64,000 nucleotides of DNA, taken from Leptospira congkakensis. Lineage in GTDB: Bacteria; Spirochaetota; Leptospiria; Leptospirales; Leptospiraceae. Positions 9,599 to 21,000 of the stretch are shown here, piece after piece. The stretch spans positions 1 through 64,000 of the forward strand of contig NZ_RQGQ01000017.1 of assembly GCF_004770265.1 (NCBI RefSeq), read 5' to 3'. The first letter of the stretch is position 1. Every line of letters begins with the position of its first letter. A program made the position numbers and the translations under genes. Below the pieces are notes generated by a model, which saw nothing but the letters and a program-made list of their open reading frames with translations, was not told where the DNA came from and made no database searches.

Positions 9599-10816
9599 TT
9601 ATTTTCCGTGTTTGCTAAGAATAATTTTGTTCACATTGTACATTAGGGCTACCGTAATTAAAACTGCTAATGCAACCACATAACCTAATGTTTCATACCC
9701 TTCCAAATAACCACTAGAAGTTTGTACAACGATAAGGCCTGCCACAGAGGCGGCAATTCCACCGGATATCTGTTGGACCGAAGAACTGATAGCCATAAAG
9801 GCACCTCGATCATGTAAGTCCGGAACGGCAGAAGTCATGGCGCTAGCAGAAATCATACGTGCCGAAACAAATACAAACAAAATCGAATTCACAAAAATAA
9901 CAATCGGTAGCGGTGTGATCTGCATTTGTGTGTAGTAAATAATGACTATGATCGTAAGGATTGAAGCAATTACAAACATCCTATATTTACCTATAGAGTC
10001 GCTAAGTCTACCCATGATGGGACCACCAAATATAGATACGATCCCCGTAATCATATAAACTAGTGGCAGATCTTCTAATCTCACTCCAAGATTATGAACA
10101 GAGAATGCAGAACCAAAAGGCATAAGCATAAATCCACCTGTAGCTAGTAAGGTGGTAGCGATAAAAGCAGGAAAATACTTAGGTTCTGCAAGTGTTTTCA
10201 CTAAATGCAAAAAAGCATGTCTTTCTATTTTATTATCAAGATGGGTAGTGACAGGTTTTAAATAAAAGAAAATAACAAACCCTACGATTCCACTCACACC
10301 AGCAATCATCAAAAACGCAGATTGCCATCCCCAAAGATTGGAAATAAAAATTCCAATGGGAAGTCCAAACACTTGGCTCGCTGCAAAGGCAGTCATAATA
10401 ATTCCCATAACTCTACCCCTTACTTGAAGAGGAAACAAATCAGCAACAATGGCAAATGATATAGAAGAAAGGACCCCGGCAAAGATACCAGTCAAGATAC
10501 GAGCGCCTAGTAAAAAGAAGTAATTAATTGCGATTCCACATAAAAAGGTAGCGAATACAAATCCGACGTAAAAAAATAATAACATCTTTTTGCGATCGAA
10601 ACGATCAGCAAAACCTGCGGCAAGAATTCCAGTAATCCCGGCACTAAAGGCATAGGCGGATACTACAAATCCAAACTGCTGTGTTGAAATTTGTAATTCT
10701 TTCATGACCATAACTCCCAGAGGAGATAGGATCATAAAATCAAGGACAACTGTGAATTGTAAAAAAGCAAGAATGCCCACAACGAAGACATGATATTTAG
10801 AAAACTTAAATTCCAT
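9599..10816 (-). CDS. MFS transporter (drug/sugar efflux type)
   Basis: 405 residues from the ATG at 10816, chosen because AGGA sits at good distance upstream and the first membrane helix begins soon after. About 12 membrane helices. The loop between helices 2 and 3 has the MFS motif A form GFADRFDRKKMLL, and the second half repeats it as GRLSDSIGKYR. Helix 1 contains the DFMILSPLG pattern common in AraJ-type and multidrug exporters of the DHA1 group. Substrate unknown. Monocistronic with its own terminator. Confidence 0.87.
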   Translation of the reverse strand: MEFKFSKYHVFVVGILAFLQFTVVLDFMILSPLGVMVMKELQISTQQFGFVVSAYAFSAGITGILAAGFADRFDRKKMLLFFYVGFVFATFLCGIAINYFFLLGARILTGIFAGVLSSISFAIVADLFPLQVRGRVMGIIMTAFAASQVFGLPIGIFISNLWGWQSAFLMIAGVSGIVGFVIFFYLKPVTTHLDNKIERHAFLHLVKTLAEPKYFPAFIATTLLATGGFMLMPFGSAFSVHNLGVRLEDLPLVYMITGIVSIFGGPIMGRLSDSIGKYRMFVIASILTIIVIIYYTQMQITPLPIVIFVNSILFVFVSARMISASAMTSAVPDLHDRGAFMAISSSVQQISGGIAASVAGLIVVQTSSGYLEGYETLGYVVALAVLITVALMYNVNKIILSKHGK

Positions 10817-10896
10817 CTTTATTCCTATTTCCTTTTTGATTCTAACCAAACATCCTTCAATCTAAATTCAAATGAAGAACTTCATTATCAACTCAT

Positions 10897-13461
10897 CTAT
10901 TTACCAAAACTTTCTTTCAGTTTCAAATACTGAGGATTTTCAGGAGCAATGGCTCCGAGTCTGAAAAGAATCTTTTTTGCCCTTTCTTCATTTTTTTGAA
11001 GCCGGTACGATTCTATCAAATTGATAAGATTACGAACGTGTTTTGGGTCGCGAGCACGTAACCTCTCTCCAATATCTACTGCCTTACGAATGTTTTTTGA
11101 TTTGCGGTAGGCATAACTCAATTGCAAAAGAATTTCATTGTCTGTAACAAAAAATGGAAAAATCGATTCTAAAGATTCTACTGCTGAATCAAATCTTTTT
11201 AGTAAAAGAGAAATTCGTGACTTTTCCCTTAGGAGATTGATTCGCACATCATCTTCCAGATTTTGATTAGTTAACATTCGTTCTATGGTTTTATAAGTTT
11301 CCTCTGCATTTCCAGATTCCAATACAGATTGGACTTCGGAATATAAAAAATGGTTTGAACCAATCGAAGAAAGTGTGGAAGATTCATATCTTTTTGTATT
11401 ACCTCGCCACTCTAGACGTAAAAGTGTCAAATCATCTGAAAAACTTCCGATGGATTGGAGGTTTTGGACAATCTGTTCGATGGCACCTTCTGAGTCGGTT
11501 ACAACCTGCAGAAACTTAGTTTCATCCTCGTTCATCACGCGACTGCCATCTGTCCCACTTTCCAAAATCAAATCATCGCGACCATCCGAGCCAATAAAAA
11601 TGACATCTCCTTGTTCCAAAACAAAAACTCTGACCCGCACATCTCCTGCCATTCCTTTAGTTCCTATCTTACGAAGTTCCAATTCATCTTCGATAAAAGA
11701 TGCAACCCCATCCCTATACAAAACTGTCCAAGGATGTTCAGCATTGAGATAATAAAGAACCCCTGTTTCCTCTTCCACAAGTCCAAGGACAACAGACACA
11801 AGCATTGACCCATCAAAGGATTCGAAGATTGTTTGGAGTTCATAAAAACATTCTTTGATCCAACGTTCGGGTGATTTCGACTGACTTTCCAAAACCACTT
11901 GTGTTCGTTTGATAAAAGATAAAAAAACAACACCTAACACGAGAGCGCCACCGGCACCTTGAATGGATTTACCCATCGCATCCCCGTTGATAAAAACGAA
12001 ATATTTTTTACCATTGAGAACAATATCATCACAAATGATCAGGTCACCTCCGATCTCTTTTGTTTTTCCTTTGAACTCAAATTCCTTTTTTTGTTTGGTA
12101 TACGATTGGATTCCAATCATTTCTGAATGTGACTTTTTGGAATCATTCAATGGATCAAGTAATAATGAGGTTAAAAAATAATCTCCATCTTGTTGGATTT
12201 TTAATTCCTGAACACGAGTGAGAGTTTCTTGTAACTCGTTTGTCCTTTCCACAACCTTCCTTTCTAAGTTGGCGTTCAGCTCTTCTACTTGTTTATGAAC
12301 TCGTAAAAAGCGATTTGCCAAAACAACAGCAATCCCCAACACAAAAAAGAGAAATCCAAATCGAGATAAATTTAAATTTTGGATGGGGATGATTCCAGAA
12401 GCACCTAAAATATCCCAAATGGCAGTAAACATCAAAAAGAAAATACCAACTAACAATCTCTTTGCGTCTTTGTTGTTTTTCATTAGCGCACGAATGGTGA
12501 TATAAAACAAAACTACACTAAAGGCTAACACCGATCCCTGCCAAACACGCAAAAGCATAACGGAACTTGCTCTGTTGACAAAAATTTGAACAATGGCCAG
12601 TGCGATACTAAAAACAAGATATGCTTTTGTGATAGGGCTAATTCGTTTGCGAAAAAAAGTATCAACGAATGACAACAACCAGGGCGGGGTTAGAAAAACG
12701 ACAAAGTATTCCATTTTGGTAGTCGTAAACGGATCCAAATCCCAACGATAGATAGATTGGGATCTAAAATACATATAAACAGATAGAAATACAGCAAATA
12801 AGGCAAAGTATAGATTGTATTTTTCGTTTCTCCGTTTCCAATAAAACAAAGCATGATATATCCCAACAAAAAAATATAAAAACAATAACATAAATGTTAT
12901 ATACTCATCTTCTATTTTCTGCAAATTCGAATAACTATCGATAGATGATCCAAAATCATTAAAAACTTTATAATAATTCAGTTCTTCACCTGGTTCAGAC
13001 GCCAGAAGAATCCGAATTTCGTTTTTCCCCACTCGCAACAAATTCCGAGAAAGTTTGATGAGAATATTTCTTTTGTAACCACTTCGAATAATATGGTTAT
13101 TTTCAATAACTCCACTAACACTTACGATTTCGCCATTTATGTACACTTTGTACACATTAGAAAGATAAGGAATGTGTAAGGCAAAGCTATCCGATTCCGT
13201 TTCTTTAAAGTCAATTTCAGATAACAAAAACGGTTTTACCATTGTGATTTGTTGTAATTGTCCTTCAGGAAAATCCAATTGGGATTTGATGGACGCAAGT
13301 GGCAAAGACTCCAAAGGAATCCATCCGGATCCGACGGGGATCTCAGACTCCCACAAACCTTTTTTAACATTCCAATTTTTTGTCAGATCCACTGGCAAAG
13401 CCCAAAGAGAAATGGGAAATAAAAGGAAAAGGAAATAGTAAAATCTTAAATGGAATTTCAT
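10897..13461 (-). CDS. 7TMR-DISM sensor with SpoIIE phosphatase and TPR domains
   Basis: 854 residues. Signal peptide (1-22), a periplasmic jelly-roll sensory domain (about 30-180), seven membrane helices (about 190-385), a short coiled coil (VEELNANLERKVVERTNELQETL), a PP2C-like SpoIIE phosphatase (about 430-665, with GGDLIICDDIV, VFINGDAMGKSIQGAGGA and IGSDGRDDLI metal-site motifs), and C-terminal TPR-like helices (about 690-850). Such proteins turn an outside signal into dephosphorylation of a STAS-type anti-anti-sigma factor; the STAS-like gene at 54424 is one candidate but far away. The next gene (Ppx/GppA) overlaps its start by four bases, with the phosphatase translated second. Confidence 0.88.
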   Translation of the reverse strand: MKFHLRFYYFLFLLFPISLWALPVDLTKNWNVKKGLWESEIPVGSGWIPLESLPLASIKSQLDFPEGQLQQITMVKPFLLSEIDFKETESDSFALHIPYLSNVYKVYINGEIVSVSGVIENNHIIRSGYKRNILIKLSRNLLRVGKNEIRILLASEPGEELNYYKVFNDFGSSIDSYSNLQKIEDEYITFMLLFLYFFVGIYHALFYWKRRNEKYNLYFALFAVFLSVYMYFRSQSIYRWDLDPFTTTKMEYFVVFLTPPWLLSFVDTFFRKRISPITKAYLVFSIALAIVQIFVNRASSVMLLRVWQGSVLAFSVVLFYITIRALMKNNKDAKRLLVGIFFLMFTAIWDILGASGIIPIQNLNLSRFGFLFFVLGIAVVLANRFLRVHKQVEELNANLERKVVERTNELQETLTRVQELKIQQDGDYFLTSLLLDPLNDSKKSHSEMIGIQSYTKQKKEFEFKGKTKEIGGDLIICDDIVLNGKKYFVFINGDAMGKSIQGAGGALVLGVVFLSFIKRTQVVLESQSKSPERWIKECFYELQTIFESFDGSMLVSVVLGLVEEETGVLYYLNAEHPWTVLYRDGVASFIEDELELRKIGTKGMAGDVRVRVFVLEQGDVIFIGSDGRDDLILESGTDGSRVMNEDETKFLQVVTDSEGAIEQIVQNLQSIGSFSDDLTLLRLEWRGNTKRYESSTLSSIGSNHFLYSEVQSVLESGNAEETYKTIERMLTNQNLEDDVRINLLREKSRISLLLKRFDSAVESLESIFPFFVTDNEILLQLSYAYRKSKNIRKAVDIGERLRARDPKHVRNLINLIESYRLQKNEERAKKILFRLGAIAPENPQYLKLKESFGK

Positions 13462-15059
13462 AAAGTAAAGGTCTGGAACTCTAAAGAAAGACCATAGGTT
13501 TCTTCAAAAAGATCTTTTTTCTCCGCAACAGACCAAATTTCTAAATTGGGATCTGCTCCTTTGGGATGATACAACCTACAAAGAACCTTTCCTTGTTCTA
13601 CCACTGCATCAAGCCTTTCTATAATAGATTTTTCGGATCGGTCTAGCCCATCCCCAATGCGTAGAAAGGCCGCCAATTTTTTGACAAGAAGTTGGTCATC
13701 AGGCCTCAGCGCCTTAAACTCTTCATGTTTCCCTTTGGGCCCACCCTTTCTATGATAACGAGCAATCAGAGCGATGATTTCAATTTCTGCATTGGAAAAA
13801 CCCACCATAGCCTCTGAATTCCGAATGATATAATAACTATGTTTGTGGTAGTTGTGATGAGAAATACAAAGTCCGACTTGGTGCAAATAACAAGCTGTTT
13901 CCAGATAGTCTCGTTCCAAATTACCAAGACCATGTAAATCCTTCAAATCATCAAACATCTGCAAGGTGATCTTAGCAACAGCTTCTGCATGTCTTTTTCC
14001 TTGGGGATAAAGATTGGCTACGGTTTTGATGGCTTTTTCACGAATATTGTCTAGAGGTGGCAGCGAAGAATCTTTATGGCGAAACCAGGATTCGATTGTA
14101 TCATAAACAATCCCTTCCCGAAGGGCAAACTCACTCACAGTAAAAGAAGGAGCCTTGATCCTTTGTAAAACTTCATCTAAAACCAAAACCCCACCGACGA
14201 TGATATCCCCTCTTTTGGCATCAAGCCCTGGAATTTTAAGCCTTTTTTTCAAACTATCAGCATCTAACACCTGCTTACGTGCTTCTTTAAACTGATCAAT
14301 TGTAATTTCTGTTCCGTTCAATCTGTCCCTTTTTTCCATCTTTTTTTCCAAAACAATGGAGGTCACAGAGGTGATCGTTCCCGAACTTCCCACAACCATA
14401 AAAGGTTTCCAAGTTTCAATCTGAGGTAAAAAGGCAGATAAAACCGACTCAATATGAATCCTACACTTTTGGATGTCCGTTGGACTTATGGGATCTTTTT
14501 TAAGATACTTTTCCGTCAACCGAATGGCACCAAGTTTCAAACTGGTGGAAAATAGAATCTCTCCCTTTTCACCCACAAGAAGTTCTGTACTCCCTCCTCC
14601 AATATCAATGAGTAAGATTCGTTTGTCAAAAACCGGTAGACCTTGTAAAATTCCGAGGTAAATCAGCCTTGCTTCCTCGTTTCCAGAAACCACTTGGATT
14701 TTGATGCCTGTTTCCTTCTCGGCTCTGTCTAGAAATACTTGGCGGTTCTCTGCTTCCCGTAGGGCACTTGTGGCAACGGCTCGAATTTCCGCGTGATAAG
14801 AATCCGCAAGAGTGCGAAACCGTTTGAGACAAGCAAGTCCCCTCTCCATCGCATCGTCCTGGATGACCGCATAATCACTGCTACCGCTCCCGAGTCTTAC
14901 CGATTCCTTTTCCTTTGTCAGATATTCGAGTGTACCATCCGGTCTTAGTTTTACGACAACGATGTGGAAAGAATTTGTGCCCAAATCAATGGCAGCGAGT
15001 ATCTTTTCCGTGCGAAATGCGGAATTGGGTTTTCTTAAAATTTGTGAGAAAGGAAGCAT
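13458..15059 (-). CDS. Ppx/GppA family phosphatase (exopolyphosphatase)
   Basis: 533 residues from the ATG at 15059 (an in-frame TTG 45 bases earlier is less likely). Residues 20-320 form the actin-like Ppx/GppA domain: IDLGTNSFHIV, LRLGSGS-like loop, and DIGGGSTEL, the phosphate-binding signatures. The C-terminal part is an HD-type helical domain (ACYLHQVGLCISHHNYHKHSYYII). The protein hydrolyses polyphosphate and/or pppGpp; the sequence alone does not decide which. It heads a two-gene unit with the SpoIIE sensor phosphatase, which links a stringent-response or polyphosphate enzyme to environmental sensing. Confidence 0.9.
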   Translation of the reverse strand: MLPFSQILRKPNSAFRTEKILAAIDLGTNSFHIVVVKLRPDGTLEYLTKEKESVRLGSGSSDYAVIQDDAMERGLACLKRFRTLADSYHAEIRAVATSALREAENRQVFLDRAEKETGIKIQVVSGNEEARLIYLGILQGLPVFDKRILLIDIGGGSTELLVGEKGEILFSTSLKLGAIRLTEKYLKKDPISPTDIQKCRIHIESVLSAFLPQIETWKPFMVVGSSGTITSVTSIVLEKKMEKRDRLNGTEITIDQFKEARKQVLDADSLKKRLKIPGLDAKRGDIIVGGVLVLDEVLQRIKAPSFTVSEFALREGIVYDTIESWFRHKDSSLPPLDNIREKAIKTVANLYPQGKRHAEAVAKITLQMFDDLKDLHGLGNLERDYLETACYLHQVGLCISHHNYHKHSYYIIRNSEAMVGFSNAEIEIIALIARYHRKGGPKGKHEEFKALRPDDQLLVKKLAAFLRIGDGLDRSEKSIIERLDAVVEQGKVLCRLYHPKGADPNLEIWSVAEKKDLFEETYGLSLEFQTFTL

Positions 15060-15203
15060 TTTGTTTGTAACTAGCCTAACGAAAATTTTTACGGTTGAAA
15101 GCAAAAACCAGCCGAAAATTATGGGGAACGGGTAGAATTCTATTGTTTTGGTGTGAACCCACCGTAAATTCCCCCTTTCGTACTTCTTTCACCAGGATCT
15201 GAT

Positions 15204-16226
15204 ATGATATTTGATAACCTCTATGGACTTTTCTCGAACGATATGGGAATCGATTTGGGAACCGCGAACACCCTCGTGCATGTGAAAGGGCAAGGAATTG
15301 TCTTATCAGAACCGTCGGTCGTGGCAGTCCAGGCCTCTACTGGCCGAGTCCTCGCAGTGGGACAAGAAGCAAAACGAATGCTAGGAAGAACTCCTGGTGA
15401 CATCGTTGCCATCCGCCCTATGAAAGACGGGGTGATTGCTGACTTCGAAACTGTAGAAAAGATGATTCGTTACTTCATCGCCAAAGTCCACAACCGCACT
15501 ACATTTGTAAAACCGCGCATCGTCATCGGAGTTCCTTCTGGGATTACCGAAGTAGAAAGACGTGCCGTTCGTGAGTCTGCTGAACAAGCAGGGGCTCGCG
15601 AAATCTTCCTCATCGAAGAAGCTCTCGCAGCGGCGATTGGCGCCAATATCCCGATCCATGAACCAGCAGGAAACATGATCGTTGATATCGGAGGGGGAAC
15701 CACAGAAATCGCTGTGATCTCTCTTGGTGGTATGGTGATTGCTGAGTCCATCCGAACTGGTGGTGACGAATTTGATGAAGCCATTGTGAAATACCTTCGT
15801 AACCAATACAACCTAGTCGTTGGAGAAAGAACTGCTGAGGACATCAAACTCACTATCGGAAATGCATTCGCAGACAAACGTGTGGATACAATGGAAGTAA
15901 AAGGTCGTGACGCTATTTCTGGTCTTCCGCGCACTCTCGAACTTGATTCTAACGAAATCCGTAAAGCCCTGAAAGAACCAACAGACGAAATCCTAGACGG
16001 AATCAAATCGGTTCTCGAGCGCACTCCTCCAGAACTTGCGGCCGACATCGTAGAACGAGGAATCGTTCTCACAGGTGGTGGTTGCCTGCTTCGTGGACTT
16101 GAACACTACCTCACAAAAGAAACAGGAGTTCCGGTATTCCGTGCTGAAAACCCACTGACTTGTGTGGTTCTTGGAACAGGACGATACCTGGATGAACTGA
16201 AATACATTAAGCCGGGAATCCGATAA
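15204..16226 (+). CDS. mreB: Rod shape-determining protein MreB
   Basis: 340 residues, the normal MreB length. This bacterial actin polymerises under the inner membrane and guides cell-wall synthesis. Signatures are [12 protein letters not shown] (phosphate 1), [20 protein letters not shown] (phosphate 2) and [15 protein letters not shown] (adenosine). The N-terminal hydrophobic stretch [10 protein letters not shown] may be the membrane-binding helix. AGGA precedes the ATG. No mreC/mreD follow: a strong terminator closes the gene, so here mreB is monocistronic. Confidence 0.97.
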   Translation: MIFDNLYGLFSNDMGIDLGTANTLVHVKGQGIVLSEPSVVAVQASTGRVLAVGQEAKRMLGRTPGDIVAIRPMKDGVIADFETVEKMIRYFIAKVHNRTTFVKPRIVIGVPSGITEVERRAVRESAEQAGAREIFLIEEALAAAIGANIPIHEPAGNMIVDIGGGTTEIAVISLGGMVIAESIRTGGDEFDEAIVKYLRNQYNLVVGERTAEDIKLTIGNAFADKRVDTMEVKGRDAISGLPRTLELDSNEIRKALKEPTDEILDGIKSVLERTPPELAADIVERGIVLTGGGCLLRGLEHYLTKETGVPVFRAENPLTCVVLGTGRYLDELKYIKPGIR

Positions 16227-16255
16227 ACTTCGGATAGATAGTTTGGTGAGAGAAA

Positions 16256-16279
16256 GGGAACGAAAGTTCCCTTTTTTTT
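16256..16279 (+). terminator. Intrinsic terminator of mreB
   Basis: GGGAAC and GTTCCC form a 6-bp stem closed by a GAAA tetraloop and followed by eight T. A textbook factor-independent terminator 29 bases after the mreB stop codon. Confidence 0.93.
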
Positions 16280-16432
16280 GCCCAAAACTGATCGCATAGT
16301 TGGAGCCTTCGAGGATGAAGGTGGCTATACGCAATACGATTAGTCGCACTAATTCACGGTGCTAAACGAAATGCGTTTATCCGCGCAGAGATAGCGAATA
16401 TACGAATCACATATATAAGTTTCAATTTCTTT

Positions 16433-16503
16433 GGGGCGCACATTTCCGGCTCTTCGCTCCAATCTTTGCGTGTGCAAAGGATTTCCGCTTCGATCCGGGG
16501 CGC
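16433..16503 (-). repeat. Palindromic intergenic element, copy A
   Basis: First of three copies (others 29827-29930 and 41209-41335). Read on the minus strand it begins GCGCCCCGGATCGAAGCGGAAATCC, contains a hairpin CTTTGC-ACAC-GCAAAG flanked by AAT/ATT, continues GGAGCGAAGAGCCGG and ends in GCGCCCC. The same order of blocks is found in copy B. It is much more GC-rich than its surroundings. The bases 16280-16432 before it hold no gene that I can support. Confidence 0.7.
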
Positions 16504-16631
16504 GGGGATCCCTACTTTAAAAAGGAAGGTTTACTAGCAAAGTACATAGATTTCCCAGACCATATATTTTCCGACCTAATTGCAAAACCTTTCGTGGTAT
16601 CTCCAATTCCCTATCAATTTTACATTCCATA

Positions 16632-16727
16632 TTATTCTTGTTTGAGTGTGATATTTAAATCACCTGAAGTTACTTCCACAGAATAAACGTTTGGCATTTG
16701 CCATGATTGCCTGAATGTAGGATTCAA
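16632..16727 (-). pseudogene. Possible C-terminal gene remnant
   Basis: A 31-codon open frame on the minus strand ends in a protein-like sequence (WQMPNVYSVEVTSGDLNI, then TLKQE and stop) but starts directly after a stop codon and has no ribosome site. It may be the tail of a decayed gene. The rest of 16504-16823 is AT-rich and shows nothing else that I can support. Low confidence because of the short length. Confidence 0.25.
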
Positions 16728-16823
16728 TTATACAGTTTTCCAGTTTACTCATCTTTTTCAAAACCACTAATTTCTACAAAATATATACAATCAAGAAATT
16801 GAGAATTTATACATCCAATTGAA

Positions 16824-18005
16824 CTAAAAAGAAAATGAATTTAAATAATCAATGATAGCATTTTCAGGCATTGGAATGCTAAAATGATATCCTTGCCCAA
16901 TATCAACGTCAATACCTAGTAATACATCTCTCATTTCTTTATTTTCAATACCTTCTGCTACAACTTCTATATTTAATTTATGAGCCAAGGATACAGTTGA
17001 TTCAATAATATATTTTGCCTTAGAATCTTTTAACAAATCAAATACAAACGATTTATCAATTTTTAATTCATTAAAAGGAGCTTTTGATAGTTGTTCAAGT
17101 GATGAGTATCCTGTTCCAAAGTCATCAATGGAAAGGCGAAACCCTTTCATTGACAATCGAGTTAAAATTTCTAAACTTTTTGGATTATTTCCAATATCAC
17201 CTGTTTCGATCAATTCTATAACCACTTGGCTTGGATCAATTTTATACTTATTTGCTAAAGAAATTAGATGTTCGGGCATCGCAGTATCTACTAAATCTGA
17301 AATACTAATATTTATCGAAACTCTCTTGTTATAACCCAAGCTGATTAATTTTCCGAAAAAAGAAAATGATTCATGAATAATATATTCAGTAAGTTCCGCA
17401 ATCAAACCAAAAGATTCTATTAAATTCAAAAATTGATCGGGAAAAATCAATCCGTATTTAGGATGATTTAGTCTGACCAAAGCCTCAAAACCAATCACAG
17501 TTTTATTTTTAAGATCAACCTGAGGCTGATAAAATAATATAAAATATCGTTCACGAATTGATTCCAGGAAAAAATCTTTCGAATATTTAATTTCAACACT
17601 TGGATTCTTTACTTTTACTTTATATTTTTGATTATAATTAGTTATCAAATCTATAATACTGTTGATAGAAAAAGGTTTTCCTATACTTCCAATAATTTTT
17701 AATCCGTAAGCTTTGGCGACTCTCTCTGCACTTAACAAAACATTTGAACTATGGCCACTCATAAGAATAATATGTGCTTCTGACTTTAGTTCACCTAGAT
17801 ACCTTAAAATTTCTATTCCATCAGTATTTGGCATAAATAAATCTAAAATTAACAAATCAACACTTGAATCATAGGATTTGAATAACTCTTTAGAATCACA
17901 TATTTTATGAATCATTTGAAAACCAACTTCCTCAAGAATTGGCTCAATGATTTCAACAATTTCGATTTCGTCGTCAACGATATAGGCTTTGTTATATTTA
18001 ATCAA
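16824..18005 (-). CDS. Response regulator with EAL phosphodiesterase domain
   Basis: 393 residues: a receiver domain (1-125; acidic pair Asp11-Asp12, phospho-site Asp55, Lys in IGKPF) and an EAL domain (about 145-390) that hydrolyses cyclic di-GMP. All expected catalytic parts are visible: FEALVRLNH, INISISDL, ELIETGD, IDDFGTGYSSL, LKIDKSF, VVAEGIE and IGQGYHF, so the enzyme is probably active. The start is TTG, supported by AAGGAG seven bases upstream, inside the end of the hybrid kinase gene (8-base overlap). That kinase very likely phosphorylates this regulator. Confidence 0.92.
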   Translation of the reverse strand: MIKYNKAYIVDDEIEIVEIIEPILEEVGFQMIHKICDSKELFKSYDSSVDLLILDLFMPNTDGIEILRYLGELKSEAHIILMSGHSSNVLLSAERVAKAYGLKIIGSIGKPFSINSIIDLITNYNQKYKVKVKNPSVEIKYSKDFFLESIRERYFILFYQPQVDLKNKTVIGFEALVRLNHPKYGLIFPDQFLNLIESFGLIAELTEYIIHESFSFFGKLISLGYNKRVSINISISDLVDTAMPEHLISLANKYKIDPSQVVIELIETGDIGNNPKSLEILTRLSMKGFRLSIDDFGTGYSSLEQLSKAPFNELKIDKSFVFDLLKDSKAKYIIESTVSLAHKLNIEVVAEGIENKEMRDVLLGIDVDIGQGYHFSIPMPENAIIDYLNSFSF

Positions 18006-21000
18006 GCAAGAGCTCCTTGATCTTTTTTTTTAAAGAATCAAATTGAAAAGGCTTTTCAATAAATGAATATTGTTGTATTTCCAATACATCTCCTTCATGT
18101 AAATGCCCAGGAAATCCAGAAGAAAGAAGAATTTTGATTTCAGGATACCTTTCTCTAATTAATCGCGCAAGATCAATGCCATTTAATTTACCCGGCATCA
18201 GTATATCAGTGATCACTAAGTCCACCTTACTTCTTGATTCCAAAATTTGAATTGCTAAATCCACGTTTAATGCTGTCTTAATTTTGAAACCCAATTCAGA
18301 AATAAAGGTTGAACAGATTTGTAATATAGAAGGCTCATCATCAACAATTAGTATATTAAATTTAGATGCAACCTCTGGTAAAATTTCTACGTCTGTAATT
18401 TCATCTTTGTCAGAATATTTTTCTAATTTCTCTCTAAGTGGAAAATACAATTTAAAACAAGTTCCTTTTTCTGGCTCAGAATATAAATGTATAAATCCTC
18501 CCGATTGTTTAACAAATCCATAAGTTAACGATAAACCCAATCCAGTACCTTTATCCTTTTGTTTTGTAGTAAAAAAAGGCTCAAAAACTTTTTCTTGTAA
18601 ATGAAAAGGAATGCCTTTGCCATTATCAATAATGGCCAATTCAGCAAACTCACTTCCTTCTGAAACATTCTTCTTTTCATCATTAAATAGATAAATATCT
18701 TTCGTAAACGAAGTCCTAATGGTCAAACTTCCAGAATTGCTCATCGCATCACGAGCATTAATTGCTAAATTTAAAATGACATTTTCTAGTTCAGATACAT
18801 CTACATTGATATATAATGGTTGTTCGTGTAATTCAAGATTAAGTTCAATTTGTTTACCAATCACTTGATAAATTAGATCCTTCATATCTAGGACAGAAGC
18901 ATTTAAATCAACCCTTTCGAGAGAAACAATTTGTTTTCTGGCAAAAGCTAATAATTTTTTGGTAATTGAGGTTCCACGACCAACAGCGCGCAGAGATGCA
19001 TCAATTTTACTTTTTAAAGAATGATCTTTATCAGGTATTTTTCTAGAGATTAGCTCTAGGTTTCCAAGCAAGATGGCGAGTATATTATTAAAGTCATGTG
19101 CGATACCACCAGAAATCTGACCTAATGATTCTAATTTTTGAGACTGTCTAAGATGTGCTTCTATCGATTTTCGTGAAGTTAAATCTTTGATCACAGCTGT
19201 AAAATAAGGTTCATTTAAATATTTTGATCTGGTAATTGAAAGATCTACAGGGAATGTTTCTCCATTTTTATTGAATGCCTTTACTTCTCGGCTCAACCCA
19301 GTGAACTGAGAAATTTCTAATTTCAAATTTTCATACAAAAAAAATTCTTTTTCTTCATCTTCAACATCCCCTTTCAATAACAGTATATTATGATTCATCA
19401 ATTCAAACTGTTCATATCCGAAAGTATTTTTAACAGATGAATTAACATATTTTATTAATCCAAATTTATCAAAACTTAAAATAGTATCCTCAATATTGTC
19501 CAAAATACTATTTAACTTTGATTCATTTTCGATTAAGGCGATTTGAATTATCTTTTTATCTGTTACGTCTCTCGAAAGCATTACGAATAATGGATGGTCT
19601 ATTGCATTTCTCGATTTTTTTTTGGCTACAGAAAGCTCAAACCATTTAATTTCACCGTTAACAACTAACTCCATTTCTGCTCCAGTGGAAAAACCCTTTT
19701 CATTTGCCTCTTTAAGACAAGAAAGGACAATTTTTGCAGCAGGCAATGGTAAAACATCCGAAACAAGTTTGTCTAAAAACAGGTCAGGTGATAACGCTAA
19801 TAAATTATCTTTACTTGTTCTAAAATTAATGTACCTACCTGTTAAATCAAACTCAAAGAGCAAATCTGGTAATGTATTTAGAATGCTTTCAAGTTCTTCA
19901 TTAATAAATCTCAAAGCTTGTTCCGATTGTCGTTCTTTTGTAATATCCCGAGTAATCATTGCAAGACCTATTAGCTCATTTTCATTCGTATATACAGGGG
20001 TTAATATTACATTAGCATAAAATTCCAAGCCGTCAGCTCGCACTAAAGTTCCCTCGTTTTCAACACGTTCACCTTTACTTGCTTTCTCAATCAATTGAGT
20101 TGGCAATCCCAATGCAATGTCTTCCGGAGCGTAAAAAATTGACATTGATTTACCAATGACATCTTCTGCTTTGTATCCTTTTAAATTTTGAGCGCCATCA
20201 TTCCATATTAATACTTTTCCTTCTATATCCAGCATTATAATTGCATAATCTCTCACATTTTGTGTTAGCAATCGAAATCTTTCTTCACTTTCTTGCAGGC
20301 GCGCATAACTTTCTTGTAGGTTATTTTGAAATTCTTTTCTTTTCGCAACTTCTTCTTGCAGCCGCAATGCTTGGGTGGATAATTCTAATTGGTATTTTTT
20401 TTGTTCTGTAATTTCTGTTCTGATCGAAATAAATTGCGAAACATTCCCTTCCAAATCTAGTATTGGAATAATAGTACTATTCACCCAATAAAAAGTACCA
20501 TCCTTCGCTTTGTTTTGAATATCACCTCGCCATACTTTTTTATTTTTAATTGTAAACCATAGGTTCTGAAAAAAAGACTTATCATGATAACCGGAGTTAA
20601 TGATTCTGTGATCATTTCCTATTAATTCTGAAGCAAGGTATTTCGAAACGTCACAAAATTTCTCATTAACATATGTTATGCTACCTTTTGGATCGGCAAT
20701 AGATACGAGAGCATGTTCATCTAAAGCCACTTTAAAACTTCTCAGTAAGTGATTGGAAATTTCTGCTCTTTTCTTTGCTTCAATTAGTTTCTGATCGACT
20801 TCCATTCTAGAAGTAATATTCTGAGCAACAATTAAGATGGCATTTTTTCCTTCAAAATTTGTTTCACTTCTTAGTATCTCAACTTGTATATTTTGTCCAT
20901 TTTGCTTTTTATGAGAAAAAATACCTATATTTGCCATTCCTTCATAATTTTGAATTAGTGATTCCTTCATTCGATTCAATTCTGTTATATCATCAGGAAT

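Noticed and set aside
15470..16072. 200-codon open frame antisense to mreB
   Set aside because: It lies wholly inside mreB on the other strand, is Ser/Arg-rich as expected from reverse-complement codons, and has no ribosome site.
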